Assembly (NCBI GenBank): GCA_000711775.1 | Contig: ARYC01001385.1 | Span: 1-64,000, forward strand | Source of the DNA: Oxytricha trifallax | Lineage: Eukaryota; Ciliophora; Spirotrichea; Sporadotrichida; Oxytrichidae | Direction: 5' to 3' | Length of the DNA: 64,000 nt | Shown: positions 36,870-50,374 of the stretch, piece by piece | Position numbering within the stretch: position 1 is the first letter of the stretch | How the letters are laid out: every line of letters starts with the position of its first letter | Position numbers and translations under genes: made by a program | The notes under the pieces: generated by a model | Told to the model about the DNA's origin: nothing | What the model saw: only the letters and a program-made list of their open reading frames with translations | The model's database searches: none

Positions 36870-39800
36870 ATTAATTTTTAGAAGATAGAATTAGTAAGAT
36901 TATTGCTGATGAGAGTAGCAGATATCTTAGAATCAGACTCAAATGATAAATAGATAATGCATTTGAGAATTAAAAAATTATAATAAAGATAAAATTAGGA
37001 ATAAATATGAACTCCTATTAACATTCATTAAACAATTAAATCAGATAAATGAGTTTGATATTAAGTTGGATAGTTGATTTTATTACAAAATTGTAGAAGG
37101 TGATTTAAGAATAATAGTGGAAAATCATAATATAATGTTTCATGAATTATATAATATAGAATAAAAATGATCTACGCAAAAGATAAAAAGTGTTGACAAC
37201 TGTATTTCGCCCTAGAATTAAAATTAAGTTGCACAAGGTTTTCGAAAAGTATTGAATAGTCATTGAGATAGAAAGAATAATTTAAAAGCAAAATGAAAAA
37301 AAGAGATAAAGAATTAATTATATTTCACAAATCAGAAAACCAATTCAAACGACTATTCAATAAGAATTTAAATTTTTTCAATTAAATTAAATTAAAGGAA
37401 ATAAATTACACAAAATGCCATGTAATTTTTTTGAAATTGATTGATAAATTTTAATTTATTTTTGAAACAATTTACCTACTCAATTTATCCATGTTTAACA
37501 TTAAGGAACTGAAGAATTGCTTAAAAAAATAGGCAATAAAAATACAATAAAAATGTAAAAATAATGAATAATAAAGTCCAACAAAAAAAATGGGACAAAG
37601 GTGATAATCCAATCCGTTAGCATAAGAAGCTAAAAAAGTAGATTAACTTAAAAGTAAATGAAAACGAAAAAATTGAATTGTATGATTCACGAAGCTTGAT
37701 GAGAAATTATTTTAGATAAAAAAGGAATTAGGAACAACTTGATAAACTTATGACATTATTGTTAGCACAGATCATCATATGAGGAAAGTTACGATTAACC
37801 AAGAAATAAATAAATTTTTAGACATGATTAGAACTTAATAATTATACTTATCACTGTAATTACCATTTAAGTCAGCATTCTAAATTTTTAGAAAAAAAAT
37901 TAAATAATATAAAAATATTATTCATCTATCAATCTTAATTGAAGTGAGATTTAAAACAAAAAAGGAAGGTATGGAAAAGTAATTAAATTGGAAAATATGA
38001 AATGAAGGTTAGAACGTATGGGAGATCATTAAATGACCTAACAATAGAATTTATAAATGAGACCATCACCCAAATTGGTTAAGAAAATTGATATGGGTCT
38101 ATAAGTTATCCTTTCCCCATTTACATCAATAGAAATTAGGAATGATACTCAAACTAATTAATTAATAGTAGCTCTGTAAAATTTGAAAAGTATCTTCAAT
38201 TATATTCAAGTCTAATAAGAATTATCATTAACAATTAAAGGAGATTAATGAGATATTTACAGACATAGACAACAAGCTAATCCCTGAATTAGAATAAAAA
38301 ATCAATAATGTAGGATGAAAGTTATAAAAGATGAAATAGAAAGGATTAAATTTAAGCTAAAAATCAAAATTAAAAAAAAATAATCTTATTGAAAATGATA
38401 CTTAAAAATTCTTGAAAAAGATTTAACTATTTTATATAATTAAAGAGTATTTATTCAAAGTATCATATATTTATTTTTAGGAGTTCTTGGCCGTTTTAAA
38501 TATTATTATTTAGAAACTTAATTAAATATTTTTAGTTTATATATTAATTGCCATATATATTTTAAATATTCAATAAATTTCTGAAACATTATTTACCCAG
38601 CTTTTTTATAAATTTTAATTATTGATTTTTAACATAATTTTAAATATTTAATTATTATGATATTTATATAATTAATTTAAATATTTATAACAAAAAATAA
38701 TGTGCTTTTTATTATAATATATTAAATTAATTCGACTGATTTTAGCCTGAGATAACTACAACTCAATTTTAAAGTCTTAGATTGATATTTTATAAATTTA
38801 AATATTATTATTATATAATATATTATATTTAAAAAAATGGGGGAGGAAGTTTCCTGACAAGAGGGAAGTTTCCTGTCAAGTAAATTTAAATAAAATAATT
38901 AATGTTAATTAAATATAAAATTTTTGAATTAACAATTATCTACCTCATTAAATATCTATATAATAAGTTAAACAATTAATAAGAGTTAAAAAAGTTAAAA
39001 TGCAATGATATTTAATATCTGAATTTTAGAAATATTACGAATTTATAATATCAATCATTTATGTTTTTAAATTAAAAACTGTGTAAAGTAATAAATTAAC
39101 GTAATATATTTATAATAACTTATATTGGAATTAAAATGTCAAAAGTAAAATAATGATGGAAGAATAACCTCCTTGAATTCATTACCATTTATCATTGAAA
39201 AATCTAAAAGTAAGTATTTCCTATCAAATAGATTGATTGTAAAAGTTCTATATTCATGTGAATTAATCATTATACCTGATAAATTTCTAGAAATTTCATT
39301 TATATTCAGATTTAAGTATGTTAAATTGCGCTTGGTTGTTTTCTTAAATATAAACAGGATAATATAAAACCTTCCAATATATATTATAATGATAATTATT
39401 TCAAACTTTTATTAGTAGTGGACGAAATGACAATTGAATTGGGAAATAGTAAAAAAAAAAATTATCAGAATACCTATTTATATACAATAATGTATTAAGT
39501 AATTGCAGATAAAAAAAATGCCCCTTATTTATTTCTTTTATACTAACACAAATATAATCTAATTTATATTATTTAATTACAGGCAGTTTAAATTGATTTC
39601 TAATTTTTGTTTTTACTAATTGTTTTCTATTTTATCAATAAAGTTTTTACTAAAATTTTTGAAAAATAAATAGACAACAATAAGAAATAAACATAAAATA
39701 TTGTCAGATATGAAGTAGCTCTTGTAAGACTTCTCGAGTGGTAGAATAAATTAATTGAATCATAAGTTTATGAAAATCAAAAAAACATGTTTAAATTTGT

Positions 39801-42520
39801 CAAGAATTAAAATTGTATAAATAAAAAAATATTAATTTTCTTGACAGTAAACTTCTCTAAATATTTTTTTAAATCATAAACCATAGCAGGAAACTTCCCC
39901 TCCCCTAAAATATTTAATTATAATCATATAACTCATTATTATATAATAAAATTTTTTTTTAACTTTAATTTTATTTATGTAAGCACAATGTCATAATTCC
40001 ATCAAAGATTAATATAATAAATTATTAATTTTATAGTATAATATTTCTAATTAATTTTATTAATTTTTTAAAGTCTTAATAAATTTATTTTAAATTATAT
40101 ATTCATAAGTCTTATTTAAAAATAAACCATACTATTTCTATATATTTTCAGCAATCCTCGTAATACTCCTTAATAAGCAAAGATATAGCTCTTCGTTTAT
40201 CAACGACCTTATCAAGAACAAAGTAAATTGAATTATTATAAGTTCTTTTATTTTAATTTAAAACTTTATCATATTTTAGTACTCATTGCTGACTATTTAG
40301 CCCTTTTTTCTAATAGATAAATAATTATCATTATTTAAATAGACTTTTTGATTTTTTATAATTATTAAATAATAATTTGTTACGGTATCTTTGTAATTAA
40401 TTAGGAAATGCAAAACTTAAATATATCAAATTTATTGAAAAAAATCTTTTATTTGCAGAAATCATTTTAATACTTACCATAATGCAAAAATGGAATTGAA
40501 CTGGAAAGATTTATTAGTGTAATCCAAAATTCAATTTAATAGAGTAACTAACAAGGTACAAAGTTCAAATTATAAAACAAATAAAAACAAATAATGCCTA
40601 ATTTAAACTATTTATTTTTAATATTTTAAAATATAATAATAATTTAAAATAATGACAAAATTGCCGAAAATAATTATTTTATTAAACCTGCAAACAAAAT
40701 ATGTTAATTTCTATTAAATGTTTAAATTGAAAAACTAAATATATAAGCATCATTACAATAGGTGCACTGGTTTTTTAATGATTATTAATCCATAGTTGCC
40801 AGCTATTTAGTTTACCATCAGTACATTACATATCTGCAAAAAACGTTAATAATTTCATCGTTAATCCTATCAAAATATGTAGCTTTAAAAGGAGGAAATT
40901 CTTATTGTGATGCAAAATATGAGATTTTAAGTACCCAATGTTAAAAAGGGCGTACTCAATAATAACCCTGATACATGTATATTAGTGTTCTACTACTCAA
41001 TACTGAAACATTGATAGTATTTGATCCGATTGCAAGGATGAATGTCTAACTTGCAGTGATTTCGAAATTGCTATCATTGATGATGATGTGTTTTGTTTGC
41101 GAGCTTGAATATGATTAGACATCAAATCTACAACAAAGAAAGTATTGATTGATTTTGAACTTAATATGTTTAAGAGGATCCATTTTGTTGGAGTTAAATT
41201 CAAATTACTTTATAACAATTCTATATGAAATTTTCAATTGTAATTTATTTATTTTGCTGGTATTTCAATTCTTAATACATTAAACTAGCTTAAAGACAGT
41301 TTGTTTGAGTTTTATTCAAAGTTTCTGGCAGTGATTTACCAGCATTCCAAAAGTATATTAAATTGATTTAACTCTAAGTACATTAATTTGTAGTATGAAT
41401 TCTATTAATTATATTCAAACAGATTTTTTATAAAAAATAAATAGTTAAATAATTTCATTGAAATAATCAGAACTAATATAAAAACTTATAAATGCATTTT
41501 AAGAAGAGAATAATCTTTTTATATTATAGCTTGATTTTTTTAAAACCACATTTGGCATTACTCATTGTTTTTAAATAATTTAAATTTTTTACTTTATTTT
41601 ATTTTTAATTTCAATTATATTATTACTAAAACATTTGTTTTTATGTATTAATTTGGCTGGAAATTAAAATTTTGATAAAAAGCATATTTAAATAGTCGGA
41701 TTATTTATGAAATTAGATTAATAGTATATTAAAAAAACTAAATTATTTGAATTTGCTTTCAAAATAAAAATTTGAATTATATAATTTTGATTATCAGCTA
41801 AATTTTCAAAGATTTTAAAAGCATGGAAATACTTATATATTATTATATTTTAAGTATACAAACAATTTTTGTCCTAGTTTTAATTCAATTAATATATTGT
41901 ATTTATTGCCGAAAATTCTTGTCAACGATTCTTTAGTTTTTATTTATTTATAAATTTTAACTTTAGTATCAATTACTTGTATTATATTTATATTAAAATT
42001 AAAAAAAAATGAAATATGAGGTTATATAAATTTGAAGAATTGAAAAAAATATTGATTTTAGTTAAGAAAGCAAAGAAAACTAAAAATCAGTATTTATGGA
42101 ATAAATTCATAACTTATTTTATAATTAATAAATATTTTTTGAAAATTATAAAAGTTTGCAATTAAATAATGAATTCAATCTATTAATTTAATTTTTTTTA
42201 AGCTTTAATAAATAACATCAAAACACTTATAAAACAGATAATAAAAGTATTTATGGGCACATAAATTATATCTATATACTAAACTAATTAAACTCACCTT
42301 CTTAATTATTATAATGGAAATTTTAAATTTTCGAAATATAATATGCCTAGAAATAATATTTATTATAATTTAATTAACTTAATTTAAAGAGATATTTAAA
42401 TAGACTTACACTATAAAATTTTCAATTAATATTTTTCCTTTTACTTCTTCATGCAAATGTAACTATAATTTATACTTAATATTCTTAATAATCAATTATT
42501 TTAATATAATAAATAACGCA
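36870..42520 (+). repeat. Copy 2 of the ~5-kb directly repeated unit
   Basis: This copy aligns with 23385-28520. The internal TIR element (about 38845-39900) is ~600 bp longer here because of extra sequence at about 39047-39650. Its left end carries two tandem forms of the terminal motif (GGAAGTTTCCTGACAAG then GGAAGTTTCCTGTCAAG). The copies differ by many substitutions, so the duplication is not recent. Confidence 0.88.
38845..39900. mobile_element. Longer relative of the 25329 TIR element
   Basis: Left terminal motifs lie at 38845-38880. Diverged inverse motifs are near 39838-39858 (CTTGACAGTAAACTTC) and 39885-39900 (AGGAAACTTCCCC). The extra internal ~600 bp shows no clear gene. Nested or repeated insertion of the same element family is a likely explanation. 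Confidence 0.5.
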
Positions 42521-44175
42521 ATAATTTATTAAAAAATTACTTTTTTTTAACTAAAGTATTTTTTAAGATTCTATTTCAAAATTAAAAAAGTTTTTAAAAC
42601 TAAATTTCCGAGTTATAGATCAAAAAATTTAAAAAATATTAAAAAATGTATATTAAATAAAAATATAAAAAAACTTAATAAAATTAAACAATTTGTGTAA
42701 GAAAATATAGTTTAATTATGTGTTTTAAATAATTGATAAATAAATTTTAATAATATTAATTAAAATAATGTATTTATCTTTTATATTGTTTGAACTTATT
42801 TGAGTTTATTTATTTATTATTGTGTAAAACGAAATTTTTAAACTATATGTTAAGCAAATTTTCACATTTGCAATAAAGTAGCGCTAGTAACCAGAATATT
42901 TAGGTTATATATTATATGAGATATTATTTTTTATTTAAATTGCAGTAAAATTATTTATTACTTTTTATAAATTTATGATATAATACTATTCCTTATTTCA
43001 ACGCATTATTTGACAAAAATAACCAAAGTGCTATGTAAATATTTTATAGCCATTAATAAATTTGATATTTTTAAGAGATTCTAAATAAAATATCAAAAAA
43101 TCATATAGAAACGATTTAATTTTTATCCTTAATTTGCAAGAAAAAAAACAAAACATAAACTATACTTTTTTATTAAAAATATATTTGACAACTTAATATT
43201 GTTTTGTTTTAGAATAAAATTGTGTTATAGAATAAGATTTCCAATTTAAATCAAATTATTTGAATATAAATTAATAACTTTATGATTTATGCAACTTTAT
43301 AGGCAAAAATATTATATAATTATAAGCAAGAAGTGGTAGGTACGACGAGTACTTATAAGATAAATTAATATAATATAAAATTATGAGAATGAAATATTAT
43401 TAATTAATAAATTATTTTAAAATTATAATATTTATTAATAACATATTTAATATATTGAATATGATATTAGAAAAAATATAATTATTGGTAAAAAAATAAA
43501 AATTAATTAAGAGGTAAATTAAGAAACTTTAAGAAATTCAAACTTTTTAATCATTACTTTTATATATTTATTATATAAAAGAATTATAAATATTCTTAGG
43601 TGTTATGAAATTATAATGAAGTAAAAATAAGTAAATATATATATATATATATATAATTAAGATTATAATTATTTACTCAAAGTGGCTAAATTAATTAAAT
43701 AATAATTATATTTTATTATAATTTTATCGATTTTATAAAGTCCATTAGAAGAAATGCACAACCATTAAATTTAAATCTATCTCTTTTCTATAATAATCAA
43801 TATTTATAACGAATGAGTTAACTTCAAATTAAACTTTAAAAGTTATTTAATTTTTGAATATAAATTAAAAAATAAAATATAAATAATCTTATAGTAAGAA
43901 TAATAATTTAGTATTATATTTTATTTAATATTTTTATTTGTTTATTAGAATATTCAAATTTTATTATCACTTATTCTTTTTTGAATCTATAATATTTAAA
44001 ATTCAATAAATTACAAATATGATAAGGTAAAATTTTTTGAGAATAAATGAATTTTTTGATTAATACAGAATGACATATAATTAAGATTAATTTAAGTCTT
44101 AATAAAAATGCAAGAAGGGAATATTTTTGCATAAGAGAGTAAATTTCAATGAAGCTATCTTAAAATGTATAAAAT
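42521..44175. other. AT-rich, no gene seen
   Basis: Very AT-rich DNA with a (TA)n run at about 43636-43655. Nothing else is supportable. Confidence 0.6.
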
Positions 44176-44179
44176 GAAA

Positions 44180-44246
44180 TAACCCAAGATATTTTGGGTC
44201 ACTAAATTTGCGCATGAGCGCTAATAATATGCGCTCTTGCGCTCAT
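44180..44246. repeat. Cluster of small GC-containing inverted repeats
   Basis: CCCAAGATATTTTGGG (44183-44198) is a hairpin. GCGCAT (44210-44215) pairs with ATGCGC (44229-44234), and ATGAGCGC (44214-44221) pairs with GCGCTCAT (44239-44246), giving alternative stems. These are striking in a desert with very few G+C runs. Confidence 0.6.
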
Positions 44247-44279
44247 AAAATAACTTGTTAGCCCATAGCAATGCATTTT

Positions 44280-44578
44280 TGTCTTAATTCACATTCTTAA
44301 TAGAGAATTAAGACTTGGCTATAAAGCCCTATTTTTAAAAGATTATCAATTATTTATATTAATTTTAATAATATAGTTTTAATTTTTAATTAAAACTTAA
44401 ATATATTAAACTTAATTGGATTTCTCTATAGAGAATTAAATTCTGAGGTAACTGTTTAATTTAATAAATTGCGTTAATTTAATTATTCCTAAATTTATTA
44501 TATTTAATTAAGTATTTATTAAAAAAAGGGCATTAAGAGCCCAGAGAGGTTTCCCTATAAAAGGGCTGAATTAAGACA
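44280..44578. mobile_element. ~300-bp element with 12-bp terminal inverted repeats
   Basis: TGTCTTAATTCA (44280-44291) and TGAATTAAGACA (44567-44578) are perfect inverse copies. Just inside are AGCCCTATTTTTA-like and TATAAAAGGGCT sequences that extend the symmetry loosely. The interior is AT-rich and non-coding. No clear target duplication is seen. Confidence 0.5.
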
Positions 44579-44610
44579 GATGTGGCATGAATTGGGCCAG
44601 ATTTTCATAT

Positions 44611-44658
44611 ATACCGCACAGCTGTGCGGATTTGTGATTCCGCACAGCTGTGCGGTAT
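44611..44658. repeat. Double palindrome: two CCGCACAGCTGTGCGG units as an inverted pair
   Basis: ATACCGCACAGCTGTGCGG (44611-44629) and its exact reverse complement (44640-44658) are separated by 10 nt. Each arm contains the 16-bp perfect palindrome CCGCACAGCTGTGCGG, so the site can fold as one long hairpin or two small cruciforms. In such AT-rich DNA this looks like a protein-binding site, an element end or a terminator-like structure. Confidence 0.85.
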
Positions 44659-44659
44659 A

Positions 44660-46250
44660 GTCAGAATATCTTGCGGGATTTCCATATTTGCACCTTGAGA
44701 TCTCATCATTGTAATATGCCCCTAATTTCTTTACTTTTGTACTTATCTCAATTTTTTAAGACTTTTATCAAATATATTTAATCATCAATCTAGATTAATT
44801 TTACATTTCACTTATTATCCAAAAATTTTATCTTATCTTTAGAACATAATATGAAAAGTATCAAAATAAGATTATAGCTAAACCTCCATCGCACATAAAA
44901 AATAATAATAACATTGAAATATATTTAGTAATTTATTTAATGACTCTAATTCAATTTTCTATTATAACTTTTGTAATGCAATCTCGCATTTATATAATGA
45001 AGTGTTAATTTATATAAAATTTAAATGATACTTACAAAATGATTGTATTTAAACTATAATCTTTATCATAATCGATTTGGACAATTAAATATAAATAATA
45101 GATAGGATGATATTGAAAATACTTATTATTTATAATAAAAAGACATTGATGTTTTTTATTATAAACCATTTTATTACATATTTTTTATTTTATATCTGTA
45201 AAATTTTATTAAATATAAATTAAAAATAATAAGTAAATGCATTTTCTATTAGTTATGTCTAAGTTTTATTTCTAAAAAATAAACTATTAATAATATTTAT
45301 ATATTTCTTAATCAAGTATGATTATTAAATTTTTGAAAATGAAACGCTTGTTAAATCTGCAAGATTAAGTGCTAAAATAATCATGAATATTTATAAAAGT
45401 AATTTCAATTTATTATAATTTTATCGAACAAGATAATTTGTAAAACTAATATTTTCTTCAATTTAAATTTATTAGAATTTATTGTTAATTAATTTAATTT
45501 ATATTTATAATTACCTTATTCATTCATTTTTAAAATAACTAAATAATATTTGCATTTTATATTATTAAATTGGTTTTTAAATTATAGTAGCGGAAATTTT
45601 AAAAAAAATTAAAAAATAAATTAATTAAAAGTTCTGTAGGTCTCGTCTCCTATTACAAATTAATTTCGAGATTAGATTAACTTATAGATAATATAGAATA
45701 AATATTATATATTATTAAAAGTTATATTTAATTAAATATTTGTTTTAAACTTTGATATAATTAATGTCTATTATTATATGTAAAAATTTTTATTTTATTT
45801 AGGTTTTAATTTTTTTTTTGGAGATATAGATGATTTCATTTCAGGCAATCAATTTTTATTGAGATTCACAGTTTTTTTTTATAGTATTTTATATTTTACA
45901 TTTTCTAATTAAAAAGTAGATATATACAGTAATATATATAGTTATTACTAGTATTTTATGAATTTTAGACAAAATAATTCTGATAATATAAATAATTTAA
46001 TTATGATATTTTAAAATATAATAAGTGGTTAAAATTTTATATATATATTTTAATGATTTATTTTTTATTATTAAATAGAAAATAATTAAATTTTTTATTT
46101 TGAAAAAATATATATTACTTACAAACTTAAATTCTTACTTTGATAAAATTATCTGTATTTTATCTAAAATAAATATCAAATTGTTCGTTTAATTATATAT
46201 ATATATTAATAGTGTTTTGCATTAGTAATATATTTAAGATTGAAATAGTG
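44660..46250. other. AT-rich, no gene seen
   Basis: AT-rich sequence between the double palindrome and the 148-codon frame. Nothing supportable was noticed. Confidence 0.6.
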
Positions 46251-46260
46251 AAGACACTTT

Positions 46261-46707
46261 ATGGAGACACTTCATGGAATATCTGGGCTCCTAGCGGTAA
46301 TAATAATAGAGAGTGACATGCCTAGAAACGATTACTTGAGATACAAGAGTGAGAGATTCTAAGTAAAGAATCAAACTATATCTCGATAAAAAATAAATGA
46401 TTAATGGGGGTTTAAGCGAATTAGAAAATATTCAACTATTATAAATTTAAGTTAAGATAATTAAGAAACAATAGAAATAATCATACAAAATCTTAAAAAG
46501 TTAAATTTAGATAACTGCTTCATGACTCTAAACTTATTAATGTAAGAAAATTTTAATATAATTCCCTGTTTATTGAATTTAATTAAAAACCCTTTCATAA
46601 ATCCCATTAAAATTCTTAATAAAGATGAGCTAATTGTAACTTTTAATAATTAAAAATGGTTTTGGGTTTTTTTAATAACTGTGAAATATCGTTAAGATAA
46701 AATATGA
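46261..46707 (+). CDS. 148-codon frame in AT-rich DNA, possibly coding
   Basis: ATG 46261 to TGA 46705-46707, with Gln from TAA. The first ~35 codons have higher GC than the surroundings. The product has a leucine-rich pattern (LKKLNLDNC) and charged residues, unlike pure AT noise. With TGA as the only stop, frames this long arise by chance in such DNA, so length alone is weak evidence. A short direct duplication (AGACACTT) straddles the start. No family is recognised. Confidence 0.3.
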
Positions 46708-49700
46708 TAAATTTTAGCGGAAAATAGATGATTATAAAAATTTGATTAGGAATAGATATAAAAAATATCTTATCAAAAGATGCCAGGCCACCTACAATAA
46801 ATGTAGGTTACAAAAACATATAAATTTTTTATAGTGGTCGTACCTGATAAGAATGGTGACTGACTTAAAATAAGTTTTAGACAAGCCACAGAAAGAAAAG
46901 GGAAGAGCACAAACTGTTTGAATGATGGTGTCTCTAATGAAAGATAATGGATAAATAGTATAAGCTGTTCTTAGATACCATTTAATTTAGGCTAATCCTC
47001 ATACTTAATTACATCAACCTTTTTCATTTTAAGTTAAAGATTTTCTCTTATTTTTCATAATTACTTCCTGAAAAATTTAATAAATGATATCTGCAAATTT
47101 TAGCCTAAAATTAACCACCAGTAGCTACTAATATTTATAGGTACTATGAAATAATTACAAAAATAATTCTATAACTATATTTATTTACAATTAGATGTAA
47201 ATACTAAATAAAAATTAAAGAATGAGTTTTTCTTATTTCACAATTTTTTGTTATAATTTGATGAAAAAAAGTAATTTAAAATTGTATAATTTAGTAATTA
47301 AACTAAAACACATCATAATAAGAAGTATAGGAAATTTTACCTTAAAATTTTAGTGTAGGACTAATTAACAATTATTTAATCTATTGAAAAACACAAAAAT
47401 TATAGATTTTTTAAGATAAATAATTAAATAAAGAATAGTATTATTTATTTTAAATTATTTTTCTATAGATGATAATGCCTGAAACTTATCTTAGTTCCAT
47501 CCATTTAGAACAATTTTGATAATACAAACACAAAGTACCACACAAATAATCAAGAATTAATTTTCTAAAACCTTTATAATAGAGATAGTTTTTTATTTAT
47601 TTTAGAGTTTTGGAATTATCTAATTGATAAATTATATCAACAAAACATTAAGTAACTGGATGTATGGAAGTTTTGAAAATTAAGTATAATATTTAAAAAA
47701 TAAAATCTATAATAAATTAGAATAATAACAAATGTAATATCTTCAGTTAAATAAATTAAATAACTTTTTTATTATTTTATATTTATTATTTTTTATATGA
47801 AATAAGAATAAAAATTTAATATTCTAAATAAAATATTTTTAGTATGTAATTTAAAGTAACAATTGATAGAGGAATCTTTAAAAAAAATGATATATAAAAT
47901 TGCAGGGATATTTTAAAATTAATTTAAAGTATATTGATATATTTTTATTAGTCGCATTGTGGAAATCTAGGATTTAAGCTACTATTCGGATAGAAAATTT
48001 AAAATGAACTAGACTATACTTTATGCAGTAACTCTCTATCGCTTCCTGAAGTAAGATAAATTGAGTTAATTTGTTTTTTTAGTTAATTTATAAGCAGGAA
48101 TTAAAGTCGATTTATATCGCACCAAAATAAGATAGAGGAGTACAATCAGTAGCTAAGACCAGCTAATTTTAAATAATAATATCGAACAAGTACATATGAT
48201 ATAGGTATGGACAAAGCTAACTGCCACATATTTAAAATTAATGTTAATTTGATCTTAATTAATTTCAATATAAAAAGTTATTCAGACAATATTATTATTA
48301 TAATTATATAATTTATATATAGTAAATTTTATAATGATATTTTTATTTTTCAATAATAGATCATATAAAATAATAATTTATTGACATTTTTTTGAAGTAA
48401 AATAAAATTATTATTAAATATGTTTATAATTTACTATTTTATTTAATTGAAATCAATTTATAATATAACTTATATTATATTTATTATAATAATATTATGG
48501 CAAAATAGAGATTCAAAAGTGTTTAATTATATAATTTATTAAAACATCATAAGTTATCTATAATTAAATTTATATTAGTATTTAATAGTAATTTTACAAA
48601 TAAAATTGTAATAAAAAAATGATTTCAAAAAAATGAGGCAAAGTAATTTAAGAAAAATTATTATGAGTTTCCAGCAATTTGATTTTCTTCTTAATAATAC
48701 CAATTAAACTAAATATATTAATAGTTTTCATTTATTGATTGAATATTGAATTTTTAGATAATGCATAATATTAGAATATCAAATTAAGTTTTAAGTTTTG
48801 ATTTGTTATAATCTAAACAAGAGGTTTATTATTTTATATTTATATATTTTAAATAAAAATTGTAATTACAAATAATCTATTTTTGGAATTTTTAAACCAA
48901 TTTCAAATCTGATTCTTTTCCTTTTATAAATCAAACATTATTTTTTTAAAGTATCTTATTTAAATTATTTATATTCATTTTTTAATTTAGTAAATTAAGA
49001 TTTGTTTTTACTATGATGTCTAGTAAAATTACAAAAATAATACTCAAATAAATATTTTTTTCAACTAATTGCGTAAAATAATAGAAATATCAAATCATTA
49101 ACAAATAAGCAATTTCAATAATATTAAAAATAAATAAATAATTTAAAGATAAAAATATTTAGGTACTTAAGTAAAGAAGACTATTGGATGCTTTAGATCA
49201 TGAAGTAATTAGAGATGTTACTTTAAAATTTTATATAATAATGTGTATTGAAATTTTTAAAATCATAATATATAGTTGATAATCGTTTAGTGAGTTCAAA
49301 AATATATATTTTTTTAGATTATATCTTAATTAATTATATTAATTTATATTCAGTTTATAAATAAATTGATATATTTTAAAGTTTCTAATAGTTTCATAAA
49401 TTTAATATTTTATCAATAATTCTAGATAGTTTAATTTCATCTAGGTAACTATAGATTTTCTGAATATTAAAAGACTTTTTTTTATATAAATTAATTAATT
49501 AGAAGGGTATTATAATTATTAATAATTCATATATTTACCTAGCTATTATAAAACTAATCAATACTAAATTTAATAAAATATAAATAATATTTTCATAAAA
49601 TAATTTTGATGATAATAAAACCTCAATAGAAAGATATAATTTAAAAATAATAATTATAAGAATTTTTAGTTGTATATTTTTTATTAATAAATATAATTAA

Positions 49701-49900
49701 TTATCAATGATTTTATTATATTATTATTAAATGAGCCTTTTTTGTGACCAAGTGCAAGAATACATGTGATACTATATAATGATACTTTAAAATAAAGAAT
49801 TTAAAATTTGGGAGAAATCAAAAATAAATACACAAACAAAACCCAATAGGCAAATATAAATAGGAGAGATAATATATTTATTTAATTGCATCATTACTAA
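46708..49900. other. AT-rich, no gene seen
   Basis: The stretch 46770-46930 is slightly GC-richer and has a short CCTACA/TGTAGG hairpin, but gives no supported gene. The rest is AT-rich. Confidence 0.55.
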
Positions 49901-50374
49901 ATTAGATAACTTAACTGCTGAATTCAACAGAGATTAGAGCATGCTTAAGTGTGAAAGTATAGAGAATATCAGCAAAAGAGACACACTGAAATTCCTACCA
50001 TCGCGTATAGCTTATCCTTCTTAGACTTCAAGATCTCGTTATATTCATGGCAATGTTTTCTCCCTTTTGTTAGAATGGCACGTTTAGTTTGGGATCTCAG
50101 CTCTTGATCGTGGCTCTTCAACACGTAACTCATTCTACACTTAAGAATTCCAATGTCAAAATGTTGACACTTTTGTCAGAATGTTGACAAACATGTAGCT
50201 TCCCAAAAATGATTCTTAAAAATGAAGCCTATCGAGATTCCACTGCTTTCTCAGTGGTAAGGTATAGCACAGTCTCAGTATCAGTTTCCCGCCGCCAATC
50301 TGTTCTCTTGCCTACAGCAGTAGTTTAATGGGATCTTCAGAAAAGGATCAAAATACATACCTTGGGAAATTAGG
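49901..50374. other. Moderate-GC flank of island A
   Basis: The sequence is GC-richer than the desert and may hold the 3' part of island A: a GTATGT donor-like site near 50362 is followed by more coding-like DNA. A short duplicated word (AATGTTGACA...) occurs at 50160-50190. Nothing firm. Confidence 0.4.

Noticed and set aside
43621..43660. Origin or centromere signal at the (TA)n run
   Set aside because: Simple TA runs are common throughout this AT-rich DNA and carry no specific evidence.
46770..46930. Possible tRNA or snRNA in a slightly GC-richer patch
   Set aside because: Only one short hairpin (CCTACA/TGTAGG) could be found; the expected conserved loops are absent.
23348..49900. CRISPR array or regularly spaced short repeats in the desert
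   Set aside because: The repeats are long, diverged and few, with no regular spacer structure, and the genome is eukaryotic.
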